Source: Acidobacteriota bacterium (lineage in GTDB: Bacteria; Acidobacteriota; Terriglobia; Versatilivoradales; Versatilivoraceae). From it: a DNA stretch of 64,000 bases. The DNA lies in NCBI GenBank assembly GCA_028875575.1, contig JAPPDF010000042.1:62001-126000 (forward strand). The letters are read 5' to 3'. This document shows positions 15,295 through 23,633 of the stretch, in pieces. The notes below the pieces were generated by a model, which was given only the letters and a program-made list of their open reading frames with translations, did not search any database and was not told where the DNA came from. The position numbers were made by a program, and so were the translations under genes. Each line of letters starts with the position of its first letter. The stretch's first letter is position 1.

Positions 15295-16704
15295 ATGAAG
15301 GAGCCCAGGAAAGTAGGAGATCTGCTGAGAACGCGACGCGATTTGCTGCGGCTGGGCGGACTCGGTCTTCTTGGCGCCTCGATCGACGGGGTGTGGCCGC
15401 TGCAGGTATCCGCCAGGCCATCCGGCGCCAGGGTACAGCCCCGCGGAACGGCTCGGAACGTTCTCTTCTATGAGATGTCGGGCGCGATCAGCCACGTCGA
15501 CTCATACGATTTCAAGGAAAGCGCGGGGACGGCCAAGGACCTCGCGACCACGCAGTTGGCCCCGGACCTGCATATGTCGCAGCTCCTGCTGCCGAAGATG
15601 TCGAAGCACATGGATAAACTTGCCGTGGTGCGATCGATGCAGAGCCATGAAGAGGTTCACTTCCGGGCGCAGTACTACCTGCAGACCGGCCGGCAGATGA
15701 ACCTGGCCTTTGCGCGCGAGATTCCCGCCATTGGCTCGGTGATCGCGGCCGAGCTGGAAGAGCGGCGGCGTCCGACCGACACCTTCCCCACTTACCTGTC
15801 GTTCAACCTGGAGAAGGGTTCAGCCGGGGCCCTGTCAACAGGATTCCTTCCGGCGCGATTCTCGGTGGTTGACATCAATACCGAGGCGGTGACGGATTCA
15901 CCCTCGCTCGATCGGAAGGTGGTGGAACTGCTGGAACAGCGTTGGGCGCTCTTGAGCAAGTTGCGCGATGTCAGGCACAAGCGGCTTTCCGGTCTCGGGC
16001 GGAAAATGCTGGGCTACGACGACTTCTACGACGCAGCCTATGGCCTGCTGTCGGATGAGCGCTGGCCGGCGGCCTTTCGCATCACCGAAGAAGACAAGGA
16101 GCGCTACGGAACCCACCAGGCCGGAGTCTCTTCGATCCTGGCGCGGAACGTGTTGGCGCAGGATGCCGGAACCCACTACATCCACATCTGCCACTCCGGC
16201 TGGGACCACCACACCCACATTTGGGATCGTTCCAAAGACTCGAATCACTACATTCTCTGCGCCCAGTACGATCAGGCGTTCTCGGCCTTGCTCGAGGATC
16301 TTGCCAGGATTCGGTCGAAGACCAATTCAGAGATGACCCTGCTCGACGAGACCCTGGTCGTCAATATGAGCGAGTTCGGTCGGACACCGGGCCCGCTCAA
16401 CAACATGCACGGGCGTGACCATCACAACCCGGTCTACCCGGCGCTGTTCGCGGGCGCGGGTGTGAGGGGTGGCGTGCGGCACGGTGCGTCGGATGCGGAT
16501 GGCGCGACCTGCGCGGAGACGGGTTGGGCTCACAAGGAACAGCCACGCAACGAGAACGTTCTGGCGACCATCTACTCGGCCCTGGGGATTGACTGGTCCA
16601 AGGAGATCCGCAACACGCCTTCGGGACGTCCCTATGTCTATGTTGATCCGCTGGGTGCGAACGGCTACATCCCGACGGACGAGATTTCGGAAATCTACGG
16701 TTAG
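15295..16704 (+). CDS. DUF1501 family twin-arginine protein
   Basis: A 469-residue protein with a Tat-like leader (RTRRDLLRLGGLGLLGASIDG). The body is the DUF1501 alkaline-phosphatase/sulfatase-like fold: FYEMSGAISHVDSYDFK near the N-terminus, LLPKMSKHMDKLAVVRSM, HSGWDHHTHIWDR with candidate metal-binding histidines, and ETLVVNMSEFGRTPGPLNNMHGRDHHNPVYPALFAGAGVRGG at the C-terminal part (metal site S-E-F-G-R-T-P and G-R-D-H). AGGGAGGTG precedes the ATG at 15295. It pairs with the DUF1549 gene and is followed by a SUMF1-fold gene. Confidence 0.9.
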   Translation: MKEPRKVGDLLRTRRDLLRLGGLGLLGASIDGVWPLQVSARPSGARVQPRGTARNVLFYEMSGAISHVDSYDFKESAGTAKDLATTQLAPDLHMSQLLLPKMSKHMDKLAVVRSMQSHEEVHFRAQYYLQTGRQMNLAFAREIPAIGSVIAAELEERRRPTDTFPTYLSFNLEKGSAGALSTGFLPARFSVVDINTEAVTDSPSLDRKVVELLEQRWALLSKLRDVRHKRLSGLGRKMLGYDDFYDAAYGLLSDERWPAAFRITEEDKERYGTHQAGVSSILARNVLAQDAGTHYIHICHSGWDHHTHIWDRSKDSNHYILCAQYDQAFSALLEDLARIRSKTNSEMTLLDETLVVNMSEFGRTPGPLNNMHGRDHHNPVYPALFAGAGVRGGVRHGASDADGATCAETGWAHKEQPRNENVLATIYSALGIDWSKEIRNTPSGRPYVYVDPLGANGYIPTDEISEIYG

Positions 16705-16819
16705 CTCCTGCGTAGATCAGCTTCGTTCCCCCCAACCTTCAGTTGTTGTTGCTCCCTGCAACAAGGACCGGCACGAAAGCCGGTTCGGCCCGCCTTGGCG
16801 TAAGCGCCACATTCTTTGG

Positions 16820-17587
16820 TTGTCCTGTTTACTGGTCGTGGTCGCGGTGATGCCTCTTGGCGCCGCCGATTCGGGGATGGTCTATGTCCCCGGCGGAGAG
16901 TTTCTGCGGGGGCGGTCCCATTCGCTTCCGGATGATGACATGAAACGGCGGTCGACACTGCTCAAGGACGATCGGCCAACGAAGAAGATCCAGGTCGGGC
17001 CGTTCTACCTCGATGAGCATGAGGTGACCAACGAGGCCTATGGGCGGTTTCTCGAGGCGACAGGGCGGCAACCACCGTTCCATTGGGTGGACGGCGAGAT
17101 CGCGGAGGGCGAGGAGAAACATCCGGTTGTGAACGTGAATTGGCATGAGGCGGCGTCCTACTGCGAGTCCCTGGGGAAACGCCTTCCCACGGAGGCCGAA
17201 TGGGAGCGGGCGGCGCGTGGGTTGGGCGAAGGGGTGAAGTTTCCCTGGGGGAACGAGGAGCCGGCCAAGGGCCGGCAGGCACACTTCAATGTGCTCGACG
17301 GCACACGCGCCGTCTGCCGGTTGCCGAAGAATACGTTCGGACTGTGCGACATGGCGGGTAATGTGTGGGAGTGGTGCTCCGACCGCTATGAGCGGCTCTA
17401 CTACGAGCGGTCTCCCCAGAAGAATCCAGGCGGCCCGGCTGAGGGAATGTACCGCGTGCTGCGTGGGGGGTCGTGGGCGGATGCGGCGAAGTACTTGACT
17501 TGCGCCTATCGAAGTTTCGCGCGACCGCGGGAGCGGAGTCCCAATATCGGGTTTCGGTGTGCCAAGGGTTTCTCGCGGAGGCCGTAA
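16820..17587 (+). CDS. SUMF1/formylglycine-generating-enzyme-fold secreted protein lacking catalytic cysteines
   Basis: About 255 residues of SUMF1 fold after a hydrophobic leader (LSCLLVVVAVMPLGAA). Seen are MVYVPGGEFLRG, FYLDEHEVTNEAYGRFLEATG, HPVVNVNWHEAASYCESLGKRLPTEAEWERAARG, GLCDMAGNVWEWCSDRY, YRVLRGGSW and NIGFRCAKG. The two cysteines that make formylglycine in true FGE appear replaced; only the structural Cys of the LTCAYRS segment remains, so sulfatase activation is unlikely. The start is uncertain: TTG at 16820 is used, but the positive PPWRKRHILW upstream looks like part of the leader and has no start codon after the DUF1501 stop. Confidence 0.75.
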   Translation: MSCLLVVVAVMPLGAADSGMVYVPGGEFLRGRSHSLPDDDMKRRSTLLKDDRPTKKIQVGPFYLDEHEVTNEAYGRFLEATGRQPPFHWVDGEIAEGEEKHPVVNVNWHEAASYCESLGKRLPTEAEWERAARGLGEGVKFPWGNEEPAKGRQAHFNVLDGTRAVCRLPKNTFGLCDMAGNVWEWCSDRYERLYYERSPQKNPGGPAEGMYRVLRGGSWADAAKYLTCAYRSFARPRERSPNIGFRCAKGFSRRP

Positions 17588-17863
17588 ATTCCGCTTAGCG
17601 CGCTAGCCCATCTTTTTGTTCAATAACGTTCCCTTACCTTCGCTCCTTCCAAAGGAACTGGGGTCTTTCGCCCTCGACCCAACAAGACACACCCCGACGA
17701 TAAGATGCGCTTTGCCCTTTGAGAGAAAATAGGTTGAGGGGCTGGGCAGACCGAGATATTGAGTTCTGGCCGGCGGGTCAGTGCGAGAAGGGACTGGGGT
17801 TCCTGCTTGCTTCTGCACAGCTTCGGATTGGATAAACCAACAGCCAGGGACGCCTTCCATACA
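17588..17863. other. Gap with one CAACAACGT-type repeat and no convincing gene
   Basis: A short copy of the repeat found upstream and downstream of the cupin and hydrolase genes is at about 17612-17640 (GTTCAATAACGTTCCCTT). The remaining frames have no recognisable content. Confidence 0.5.
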
Positions 17864-18088
17864 TCAACAGAAAAGGTGCGAAAACCAATCGGCAACCCAG
17901 CCTTCACTTTCGTGATACGCCGTCAAGCACGCGTCCCACACAAAAAGGATCGGGTAAATAATCGCAGCATTGCGGAGCGCTAAGCGTAGAAGCTGCCCTC
18001 TCGTCATGTTTCTGCTACGCGTCCGTGCGCCGAGCACACTACCGACGACTATCCCTGTTGCCATTAGAATTAACATTGCAATTGGCAT
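17864..18088 (-). CDS. Small hypothetical two-helix membrane protein
   Basis: A 74-residue frame from ATG 18088. It has a hydrophobic start (MPIAMLILMATGIVVGSVLG), a positive ARTRSRNMTRGQ linker and a second hydrophobic segment (AAIIYPILFVWDACLTAY), so a small hairpin membrane protein is plausible. No good ribosome site is visible and I recognise no family. It follows the two Sel1-repeat genes on the same strand after about 100 bases. It may be real or a chance frame in a repeat-rich stretch. Confidence 0.35.
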   Translation of the reverse strand: MPIAMLILMATGIVVGSVLGARTRSRNMTRGQLLRLALRNAAIIYPILFVWDACLTAYHESEGWVADWFSHLFC

Positions 18089-18192
18089 CAAATCGTTGTG
18101 TCTTGGTTGCTACGACCCGGGCATTGAAGCTGTAGGCGTTAGGCTCTGCTGGCCGAAATTAGACCCAAACAACATCTCCTCGTTGTTCCCCT

Positions 18193-18876
18193 TCAGCGAA
18201 AATCGGGGCGTTTGGTGTCCTGCCAAAGCCGGGCGGCCAGTATTAGGGCCTGTTCAAGTTCTTTGCCGGTCATCTCGGCTTTGACTCTTTCCTTGTACCC
18301 AAAGGTTCGCTGGTCTCCACCGTAGGCACCCAGACTCATCCAGGCGTACGCTTTCACCAGGTCTTTTTCGCCGGCCTCGCCGGTGTAGAACATCCAGCCC
18401 AGGCGGCCTTGAGCCTGGGCAAACCCTTGGCGGGCAGAGAGTTCCAGCCAGTACCGGGCCTTCCTGTAGTGCTTGGGTACTTCCCCGTACCCTGCGAAAT
18501 GGAAAAGTCCAAGGCGCCACTGGGCCAGCGGGTTCCCTTGCTCGGCCGCCAGGGTGTACCACTTCACGGCCTCGCTGTGGTTGGCGAGAGTGTACTCGCC
18601 GTGTTCGTAGGTGCGTCCAAGGGCCAGTTGGGCGTCGGGATTGCCGGCTTCGGCAGCCACCCGCAACCAACTTCGGCCCCGGCGGGGTTTTTTTCGCAGC
18701 TCTGCTCGCCGATCCTCGGGGCCATAACGGGCGAGCACGGCTAGGTTGTATTGCGCTTCGGAGTCTCCGGCAACAGCGGCGGCCCACGTTTCCTCGATGT
18801 CCTCTATCTGCGCGGGTGAGCTTTGAGCGACGGCCAGGACCAAGGCCAAGGCCAAAGCGGGAGTGGTGGGTTTCAT
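18193..18876 (-). CDS. Secreted Sel1-repeat (tetratricopeptide-like) protein, 227 residues
   Basis: A signal peptide (LALALVLAVAQSSPAQ) precedes Sel1-like repeats: AQYNLAVLARYG, AQLALGRTYEHGEY, AVKWYTLAAEQGNPLAQWRLGLFHFAGYG, ARYWLELSARQGFAQAQGRLGWMFYTGE and a cap AYAWMSLGAYGGDQ. Such alpha-solenoids bind partner proteins outside the cytoplasm and have no catalytic activity of their own. GAAAGGAAGG stands before the ATG. Its upstream neighbour 49 bases away is a longer Sel1 protein, so the two form a pair, probably one transcript. Confidence 0.85.
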   Translation of the reverse strand: MKPTTPALALALVLAVAQSSPAQIEDIEETWAAAVAGDSEAQYNLAVLARYGPEDRRAELRKKPRRGRSWLRVAAEAGNPDAQLALGRTYEHGEYTLANHSEAVKWYTLAAEQGNPLAQWRLGLFHFAGYGEVPKHYRKARYWLELSARQGFAQAQGRLGWMFYTGEAGEKDLVKAYAWMSLGAYGGDQRTFGYKERVKAEMTGKELEQALILAARLWQDTKRPDFR

Positions 18877-18925
18877 CGATCACCTTCCTTTCGCAACGGA
18901 TCTCTATCGGAAGTATCGGGGGCGG

Positions 18926-19867
18926 CTACTGAGAATGTGAGGCCTGGATTCGTTCCTTGAGCTCGGCGGCCAGTTCCTCGGCTTCCGACAGTTCCTCGGC
19001 GGTCATCTGCTCTGCGAGCGTGTCCATGATCCGGTCAGCTTTCCTGCCATGAAAGCCGCAATGCGTGGTAGCAAGAAGCAGCCAGCCGTAGGCTTTCACG
19101 TGATCCTGCGGCGTGCCTTGCCCATTGGCGTAGAGTTGGGCAAGGCTGACCTGAGCCGCAGCCAGGTTCTGCTCGGCGGCCGCCAGAAGCCACTTCACCG
19201 CCTGGTTGTGGTCCTGGGGTACAGCCAAACCGTCGGCGTACATGCGGCTCAGTTTCAACTGAGCTATGGCGGTACCCTGCTCGGCAGAGATCCGGATCCA
19301 CTTCAGCGCTTCATTGTGATCCTGAGGCACTCCCTTGCCTGTCCAGTACATGGAACCAAGCATGTGTTGCGCTCCAACCTCTCCTTGCTCGGCAACCTTC
19401 TGGTACCAGCTCGCCGCCTTCCGGTACCACTTCTCCGCCTCCCGTTCATTCTTGGGTACGCCCTGACCCGATTCGTACATGAGACCCAGCTTGTGGATGC
19501 CACCAACATCTCCGGCCTCGGCAGCTCTGCGATACCATTTCGCCGCCTCCTCGTAGTTCCACTTTACCCCCGCACCGTGAGCGTACATCTCGCCCAGCCT
19601 GAATTGAGCCCTGGAATGCCCCTGCTCGGCGGCCCGGCGATACCACTTCACGGCCTCTTCGCTGTCCTGAGGCACTCCACGCCCAAAGGAGTACATCTGG
19701 CCGAGGCTGAATTGAATCACAGCATCTCCCCCCTCCGCAGCCTTGCGCAGTTGCTCGATGTCCTGAGACTGGGCGAAGCCCGGTTGATGCCACCAAAGAA
19801 TGACCAAGGCTCCGAGGAACAGCATCAGCCTCCCTCTGCAAGCATTACCGTTGGGAAAGATTCCCAT
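18926..19867 (-). CDS. Secreted Sel1-repeat protein, 313 residues
   Basis: An N-terminal hydrophobic leader (LMLFLGALVILWWHQPGFA) is followed by six to seven Sel1 repeats, each like AVKWYRRAAEQGHSRAQFRLGEMYAHGAGV, with the A..W...AAEQG.A.AQ..LG.MY..G.GVP.. pattern very regular. The C-terminus AYGWLLLATTHCGFHGRKADRIMDTLAEQMTAEELSEAEELA caps the solenoid. CGGAGGTG precedes the start. It likely acts as a periplasmic or surface scaffold. It is paralogous to the next gene downstream. Confidence 0.88.
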   Translation of the reverse strand: MGIFPNGNACRGRLMLFLGALVILWWHQPGFAQSQDIEQLRKAAEGGDAVIQFSLGQMYSFGRGVPQDSEEAVKWYRRAAEQGHSRAQFRLGEMYAHGAGVKWNYEEAAKWYRRAAEAGDVGGIHKLGLMYESGQGVPKNEREAEKWYRKAASWYQKVAEQGEVGAQHMLGSMYWTGKGVPQDHNEALKWIRISAEQGTAIAQLKLSRMYADGLAVPQDHNQAVKWLLAAAEQNLAAAQVSLAQLYANGQGTPQDHVKAYGWLLLATTHCGFHGRKADRIMDTLAEQMTAEELSEAEELAAELKERIQASHSQ

Positions 19868-20245
19868 CAGGCACCTCCGGATTCCGTCAGCTTTGTCGGG
19901 TAGGGTGTGGGTTATCTATATCCAGTATACCCGTGAGTCCTGAGTTTTGCCTGCTTAACATAACGGGAGGTTTTCGGAAGTCCGTGGGACCGGAAAGAAG
20001 AGGAAGCAGGGGAGGTTGTAGAAAAAGGAGAGGATGTTGCATGGCCGGAAAAAACCTTGCTCACACTGAACGGGTGGAGAACGGACACAGACCCATCACT
20101 TGGCGAGCCACTCGAGCACCATCATCGCCAAGGGATCAAGATAACCGCGAATTCACCTTATTCCACTAATTCAACAACGTCCCCTGGTTGGCCTGACTTA
20201 GAGGGTGGTACCATTCGTGAGGACGGGTCAATGATCGAGGGTGCC
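19868..20245. other. Gap with the long CAACAACGT-type repeat (copy A)
   Basis: Contains the roughly 150-base repeat copy at about 20043-20192 and no supported gene apart from a possible slightly longer cupin N-terminus from ATG 20231. Confidence 0.6.
20043..20192 (+). repeat. CAACAACGT-type repeat, copy A (about 150 bases)
   Basis: Aligns along its length with 21734-21893, ending in ATTCAACAACGT followed by a C-rich CCCTGGTTGGCC. A shorter copy is at 20672-20724 and a fragment at 17612-17640. All four are in the same orientation and fall between genes. Confidence 0.6.
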
Positions 20246-20593
20246 ATGAATCAATCGACGCGAGCCGCACACGTGAGTTTCGAGGAGGCGGTATCAAAGG
20301 GCCCCCCTCCTGCCGGCAATCTGGCCGTTCCCATCTTCTCCCATGGGTCGCTCGAGGTGGAGATATACCAGCCCGAGGGCCGGGATCTGCAAGAGCCGCA
20401 TCTTCGCGACGAAGTGTACCTGGTGGCTCGGGGGAGGGGAGTCTTCTTCGACGGCGAACAGCGACACGCGGTCGAGCCCGGCTCCTTTCTGTTCGTAGCC
20501 GCCGGTCAACTGCATCGATTTGAAGATTTCTCTTCCGATTTCGCGGTTTGGGTACTGTTCTATGGCCCTGAGGGCGGTGAGTCTGATACCTGA
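20246..20593 (+). CDS. Small cupin-domain protein
   Basis: About 115 residues forming one cupin barrel. The first motif is LQEPHLRDEVYLVARGRGVFFDGE (a variant of G(X)5HXH(X)3-4E(X)6G with one His and a Glu) and the second PGSFLFVAAGQLHRFEDF with a histidine. Metal binding is possible with a reduced ligand set. Starts at ATG 20246 (GAGGG before it) or ATG 20231. It lies alone between two copies of the CAACAACGT repeat. Substrate unknown; many such single-domain cupins are isomerases, dioxygenases or sensors. Confidence 0.75.
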   Translation: MNQSTRAAHVSFEEAVSKGPPPAGNLAVPIFSHGSLEVEIYQPEGRDLQEPHLRDEVYLVARGRGVFFDGEQRHAVEPGSFLFVAAGQLHRFEDFSSDFAVWVLFYGPEGGESDT

Positions 20594-20671
20594 CCAGGCC
20601 GTGTGCACGTGAACCCGCCACTACCGGTGGAATTCCAACCGGAACATCACTCAAACAATCCTATCGCCCAG

Positions 20672-20724
20672 GTATTACAGAACCGCCAATCCAAATTATT
20701 CAACAACGTTCCCTGCTTGCCCCC
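20672..20724 (+). repeat. CAACAACGT-type repeat, copy B, overlapping the hydrolase stop
   Basis: Includes ACAGAACCGCCAATCCAAA and ATTATTCAACAACGTTCCC, matching the right third of copy C. The last codons and stop of the hydrolase gene are read out of this copy. Confidence 0.6.
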
Positions 20725-21658
20725 GAGCGGATTCCACGACGCGGCGAACCGCATCCACCACCATGTCGGGTTCGTCCTGGTGGATGAAATGACCGGCTCC
20801 ATCGACGACCTGCCACTCGCTGTTGTCGGACAGTTCCGTAAACTCTTCCTGCATCGCATGCCAGAATTCCATTCTGCGCCGTCCCTCCGTAAGCACAACA
20901 AGCGGCTTTCGCCCGAGTCTCGGGCGATCCTCGGCAGCCTGGTTCAGGCTTTCCCGCAGGCCCTCCAACTCCGACGCCATGGCCCGAAACGATCGTGTCG
21001 TCGCCAGTACTTCCTTCTCCATCGCCCGCACTGAGCCGGGACGGGATTCCGGGTTGCCGCTCGGCACATCGATTATGAAACGAGCAATGCCAAGCGGTGC
21101 CAGAAGCTTCAGTCTAAAGGCGACACGACCCATCCGATCCAGGCTCCCTGGGCGACGGGCCAGGTTGGGGTGCGATGAGTCGACCAGCACCATTCCGGCC
21201 ACTTCGTCCGGGAACCGGCTGGCATGGAATTGCACGACCAGGCCGCCGAAGGAGTGGCCGGCCAGAACGTACGGCGGGTCCACACCAGCGGTACGGAGCA
21301 GGTCCCTGAGCTCTCCGGCGATGTTGCTGATGGTACGGGGTTCCGGTCCGGCCTCGCTCCATCCGTATCCGGCCCTGTCATACGCGCACACCCTCGCGAA
21401 CGAGGCGATGTCACCCATCACCGAGGTCCACCCGAGAGAGGTGCCGGGAATCGCCGACTCAAGAATGACGGCAGGGCTCCCTTGCCCCTGACAGAGCAGG
21501 TGCACCTGACGCCCATCCACAACCACCATCTCCCCAGGCGGCCGGTTCCGCAACAATGCGAGATGCGAAAGCAACCACTGGAGCGATGTTGCCACTACCA
21601 AGGCCAGGATCAGGGCTCCACCGCCCCAAAAGAGCGCGCGTTTTAAGAGTTTTCTCAT
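20696..21658 (-). CDS. Membrane-anchored alpha/beta hydrolase
   Basis: A 320-residue alpha/beta-hydrolase with an N-terminal membrane anchor (FWGGGALILALVVATSLQWLL). The oxyanion region LESAIPGTSLGW, the nucleophile elbow LAGHSFGGLVVQ (GHSFG), the acid in VLTEGRRR or a neighbouring Asp, and GAGHFIHQDEPDMV with the catalytic His are visible. The likely role is hydrolysis of an ester or similar bond at the cytoplasmic or periplasmic membrane face. The last residues and stop lie in the repeat copy B, so the C-terminus may have been altered by its insertion. The gene is bracketed by two same-orientation repeat copies. Confidence 0.88.
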   Translation of the reverse strand: MRKLLKRALFWGGGALILALVVATSLQWLLSHLALLRNRPPGEMVVVDGRQVHLLCQGQGSPAVILESAIPGTSLGWTSVMGDIASFARVCAYDRAGYGWSEAGPEPRTISNIAGELRDLLRTAGVDPPYVLAGHSFGGLVVQFHASRFPDEVAGMVLVDSSHPNLARRPGSLDRMGRVAFRLKLLAPLGIARFIIDVPSGNPESRPGSVRAMEKEVLATTRSFRAMASELEGLRESLNQAAEDRPRLGRKPLVVLTEGRRRMEFWHAMQEEFTELSDNSEWQVVDGAGHFIHQDEPDMVVDAVRRVVESARGQAGNVVE

Positions 21659-21733
21659 CGGAGGTTATCCTGGGATTCTCACCGCAGGTAGAGGGTGAGA
21701 TCGTGTCAGGGAAGCAAGGGCCGTTCTTGAATT

Positions 21734-21893
21734 GCCGGAAGAACTTAGTTCCCAGTAAATATTGGAAGAGGTCGAATGGAGATCGGACATAGATCCTTAG
21801 CCAGGAAAACCACTTCAACGCGTTCGTCGCCAAGAAATCACAGAACCGCTAATCAAACTGTTTCCAATTATTCAACAACGTCATCTGGTTGCC
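21734..21893 (+). repeat. CAACAACGT-type repeat, copy C (about 160 bases)
   Basis: Best preserved of the four copies. Ends CAATTATTCAACAACGTCAT followed by CTGGTTGCC. Diverged from copy A, with several small insertions and deletions. Confidence 0.6.
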
Positions 21894-22195
21894 GCTCAAA
21901 ATAGATACTGGCCGTTGCCCCGACGCCTGAGCCGTCATGCTCCGGCAGCTCTACCAATTGACACCGCTGGTTTCGTTTTTGTTCCCTGATAGGTTCCGAA
22001 AAAAGACTCTACGTATACTCCTTGGTCCGCATTTCTCAGTGCACCTCCCATTTCAGAATTCGGCAGGTTGCTCTTTTTGAAGCAAGTACGCAGATTCCAG
22101 AAGCAGAACCGATACCCAGTCGGTGTCACACCAAACTGCCGGAATATGAGGGTGCCCGCTGGCGCCCCTGGGCGGCGAAGCAACAGATTTTTCCG

Positions 22196-22255
22196 AGTCT
22201 TTCTTCGTGCCTCTTCGTTGTCATTCGTGTCCCTTCCTGGATAACTCCTTTTTTG
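22196..22255 (-). repeat. CACGAAG-type dispersed repeat, copy 3
   Basis: On the minus strand AAAGGAGTTATCCAGGAAGG, then ACACGAATGACAACGAAGAG and CACGAAG; downstream of cofH in the same orientation. Confidence 0.65.
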
Positions 22256-22319
22256 TCCTTTGCGGAGTACCCCTCTTTCCGAGAATCGTTGCTTCCTATC
22301 CCCCGATAAAAATTGCTTG

Positions 22320-23633
22320 TTAGTGGTTTGTGCGGCTGCCCCTGCTACTGAACCGAAACTCGTCCTGCTGTATGAGCTGGTGGTAGGAGCCGAAGGGGTC
22401 CTTGCGGCTATCGTCCAGATTGTCGAGGGGGTCCCGGCCGTCCTGGCTTTCGTCCGTGAAGCGGCGCAGGGTGGCGTAGAGGGTGGAGCGGAGGGCGGGG
22501 GTGCGGCCGACCTCGCGGATGCAGCGGCGGAGGTCGCGGGGGCGGACCAGTTGGCCGTGGGGGGAGCCCGCGGCCGTGGAGATGCTTTCGTTCATCAGGG
22601 TTCCCCCGAAATCGTTGGCGCCGCTTTCGAGGCAGGCCTGGCCGAGCGCCAGGCCCTCCTTGACCCAGGAGGCCTGGATGTTGGGGATGTCGCGATTCAG
22701 GACCAGGCGGGCGATGGCGTGCATCTTCAGCACCTCGCTTCGGTTGGCGCCGGCCCGGATCCCCGGAATTCGCCGGTCGGCGAACATGGGGGCCTCGGAA
22801 TGGACGAAGCTGAGAGGCACGAACTCGGTAAAGCCACCGCTGCGCCTCTGCAGGTCGCGCAGCAGCAGCAGGTGGCGAGCGCGGTGGCGCGCGGTTTCCA
22901 GGTGGCCGTACATGATGGTGGAGCTGGTGCGGATTCCCAGGGAGTGAGCCGTGGTCACCACCTTGATCCATTGATCGGTGCTGATTCGCCCGGGGGCGAT
23001 GATCTTACGGACCCGGTCGTCCAGGATCTCGGCCGAGGTGCCCGGCAGACTGCCGATTCCGGCCTCGTTCAGTTCCCGCAGGTAGTCGTGGATGCTCAAG
23101 CGGGACTGCCTGGACCCGTAGAGGATTTCTTCCGGGGAAAAGGCGTGCAGGTGGATTGCCGGCGCCGCCTCCTTTACCGTCCGGCAGAGCTCGATGTAGT
23201 AACGCCCGTCCATGCCGGGAGGCAGGCCCGCCTGAATGCAGACCTCGGAGGCGCCGTAGCGCTCTGCTTCCAGGGTCCGCCTCACGATTTCCTCGGACGG
23301 AAGATGGTAGCCCTCGGTGCTGGCCGCCGTGCGGCTGAAGGCGCAGAAGCCGCATCGCTTGACGCAGACGTTGGTGAAGTTGATGTTGCGATTCACCACG
23401 TAGGTCACATCGTCGCCCACGGTCTGCCATCGCAGGAAGTCGGCAGTCCTGAAAAGCACCTCGTAGTCGACTTCTCCTGCCTGGAAGAGGTGGACCACTT
23501 GCGACTCCGAGGGATCCCGACCTTGCAGGCACCGCTCAATGGCCCGGGCCACGGGAGGCGTTGCTTGTCCCAGGGCGGATTCCACCTGGGCTTGACTCCT
23601 GAGCGCTCCCACTGGTTTTCCCTGGGTCAACAT
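22320..23633 (-). CDS. cofH: 7,8-didemethyl-8-hydroxy-5-deazariboflavin (Fo) synthase subunit 2
   Basis: A 437-residue radical SAM enzyme that couples a tyrosine-derived radical to the ribityl-uracil substrate in Fo formation. The cluster motif is CVKRCGFCAF (CxxxCxxC) near residue 77, with ERYGASEVCIQAGLPP, GSLPGTSAEIL, SLGIRTSSTIMYGHLE and PNIQASWVKEG following, all CofH-like. The ATG at 23633 overlaps the cofG stop (ATGTTGA), typical coupling; a TTG at 23648 would add five residues. It ends the PPOX-nitroreductase-ferredoxin-cofG-cofH operon. Confidence 0.93.
   Translation of the reverse strand: MLTQGKPVGALRSQAQVESALGQATPPVARAIERCLQGRDPSESQVVHLFQAGEVDYEVLFRTADFLRWQTVGDDVTYVVNRNINFTNVCVKRCGFCAFSRTAASTEGYHLPSEEIVRRTLEAERYGASEVCIQAGLPPGMDGRYYIELCRTVKEAAPAIHLHAFSPEEILYGSRQSRLSIHDYLRELNEAGIGSLPGTSAEILDDRVRKIIAPGRISTDQWIKVVTTAHSLGIRTSSTIMYGHLETARHRARHLLLLRDLQRRSGGFTEFVPLSFVHSEAPMFADRRIPGIRAGANRSEVLKMHAIARLVLNRDIPNIQASWVKEGLALGQACLESGANDFGGTLMNESISTAAGSPHGQLVRPRDLRRCIREVGRTPALRSTLYATLRRFTDESQDGRDPLDNLDDSRKDPFGSYHQLIQQDEFRFSSRGSRTNH

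Larger units (their letters stand above)
21659..22319. other. Repeat-rich gap before cofH
   Basis: Contains the long CAACAACGT repeat (copy C, 21734-21893) and a CACGAAG-type repeat on the minus strand (about 22196-22255). A short stretch near 21935-21990 reads TCAATTGGTAGAGC on the minus strand, like a tRNA D-arm, but does not fold as a tRNA. No gene is supported. Confidence 0.6.

Noticed and set aside
17612-21893. Integron attC sites
   Set aside because: Only an ATTCAAC (RYYYAAC-type) half is present. No complementary GTTRRRY half or imperfect hairpin of attC type was found, and no integrase is in the window.
21935-21990. tRNA-like fragment on the minus strand (TCAATTGGTAGAGC with a later GCATGA)
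   Set aside because: The D-arm is imperfect, the anticodon stem pairs poorly and there is no T-arm consensus, so no functional tRNA is called. It could be a relic of an att site but nothing else supports that.
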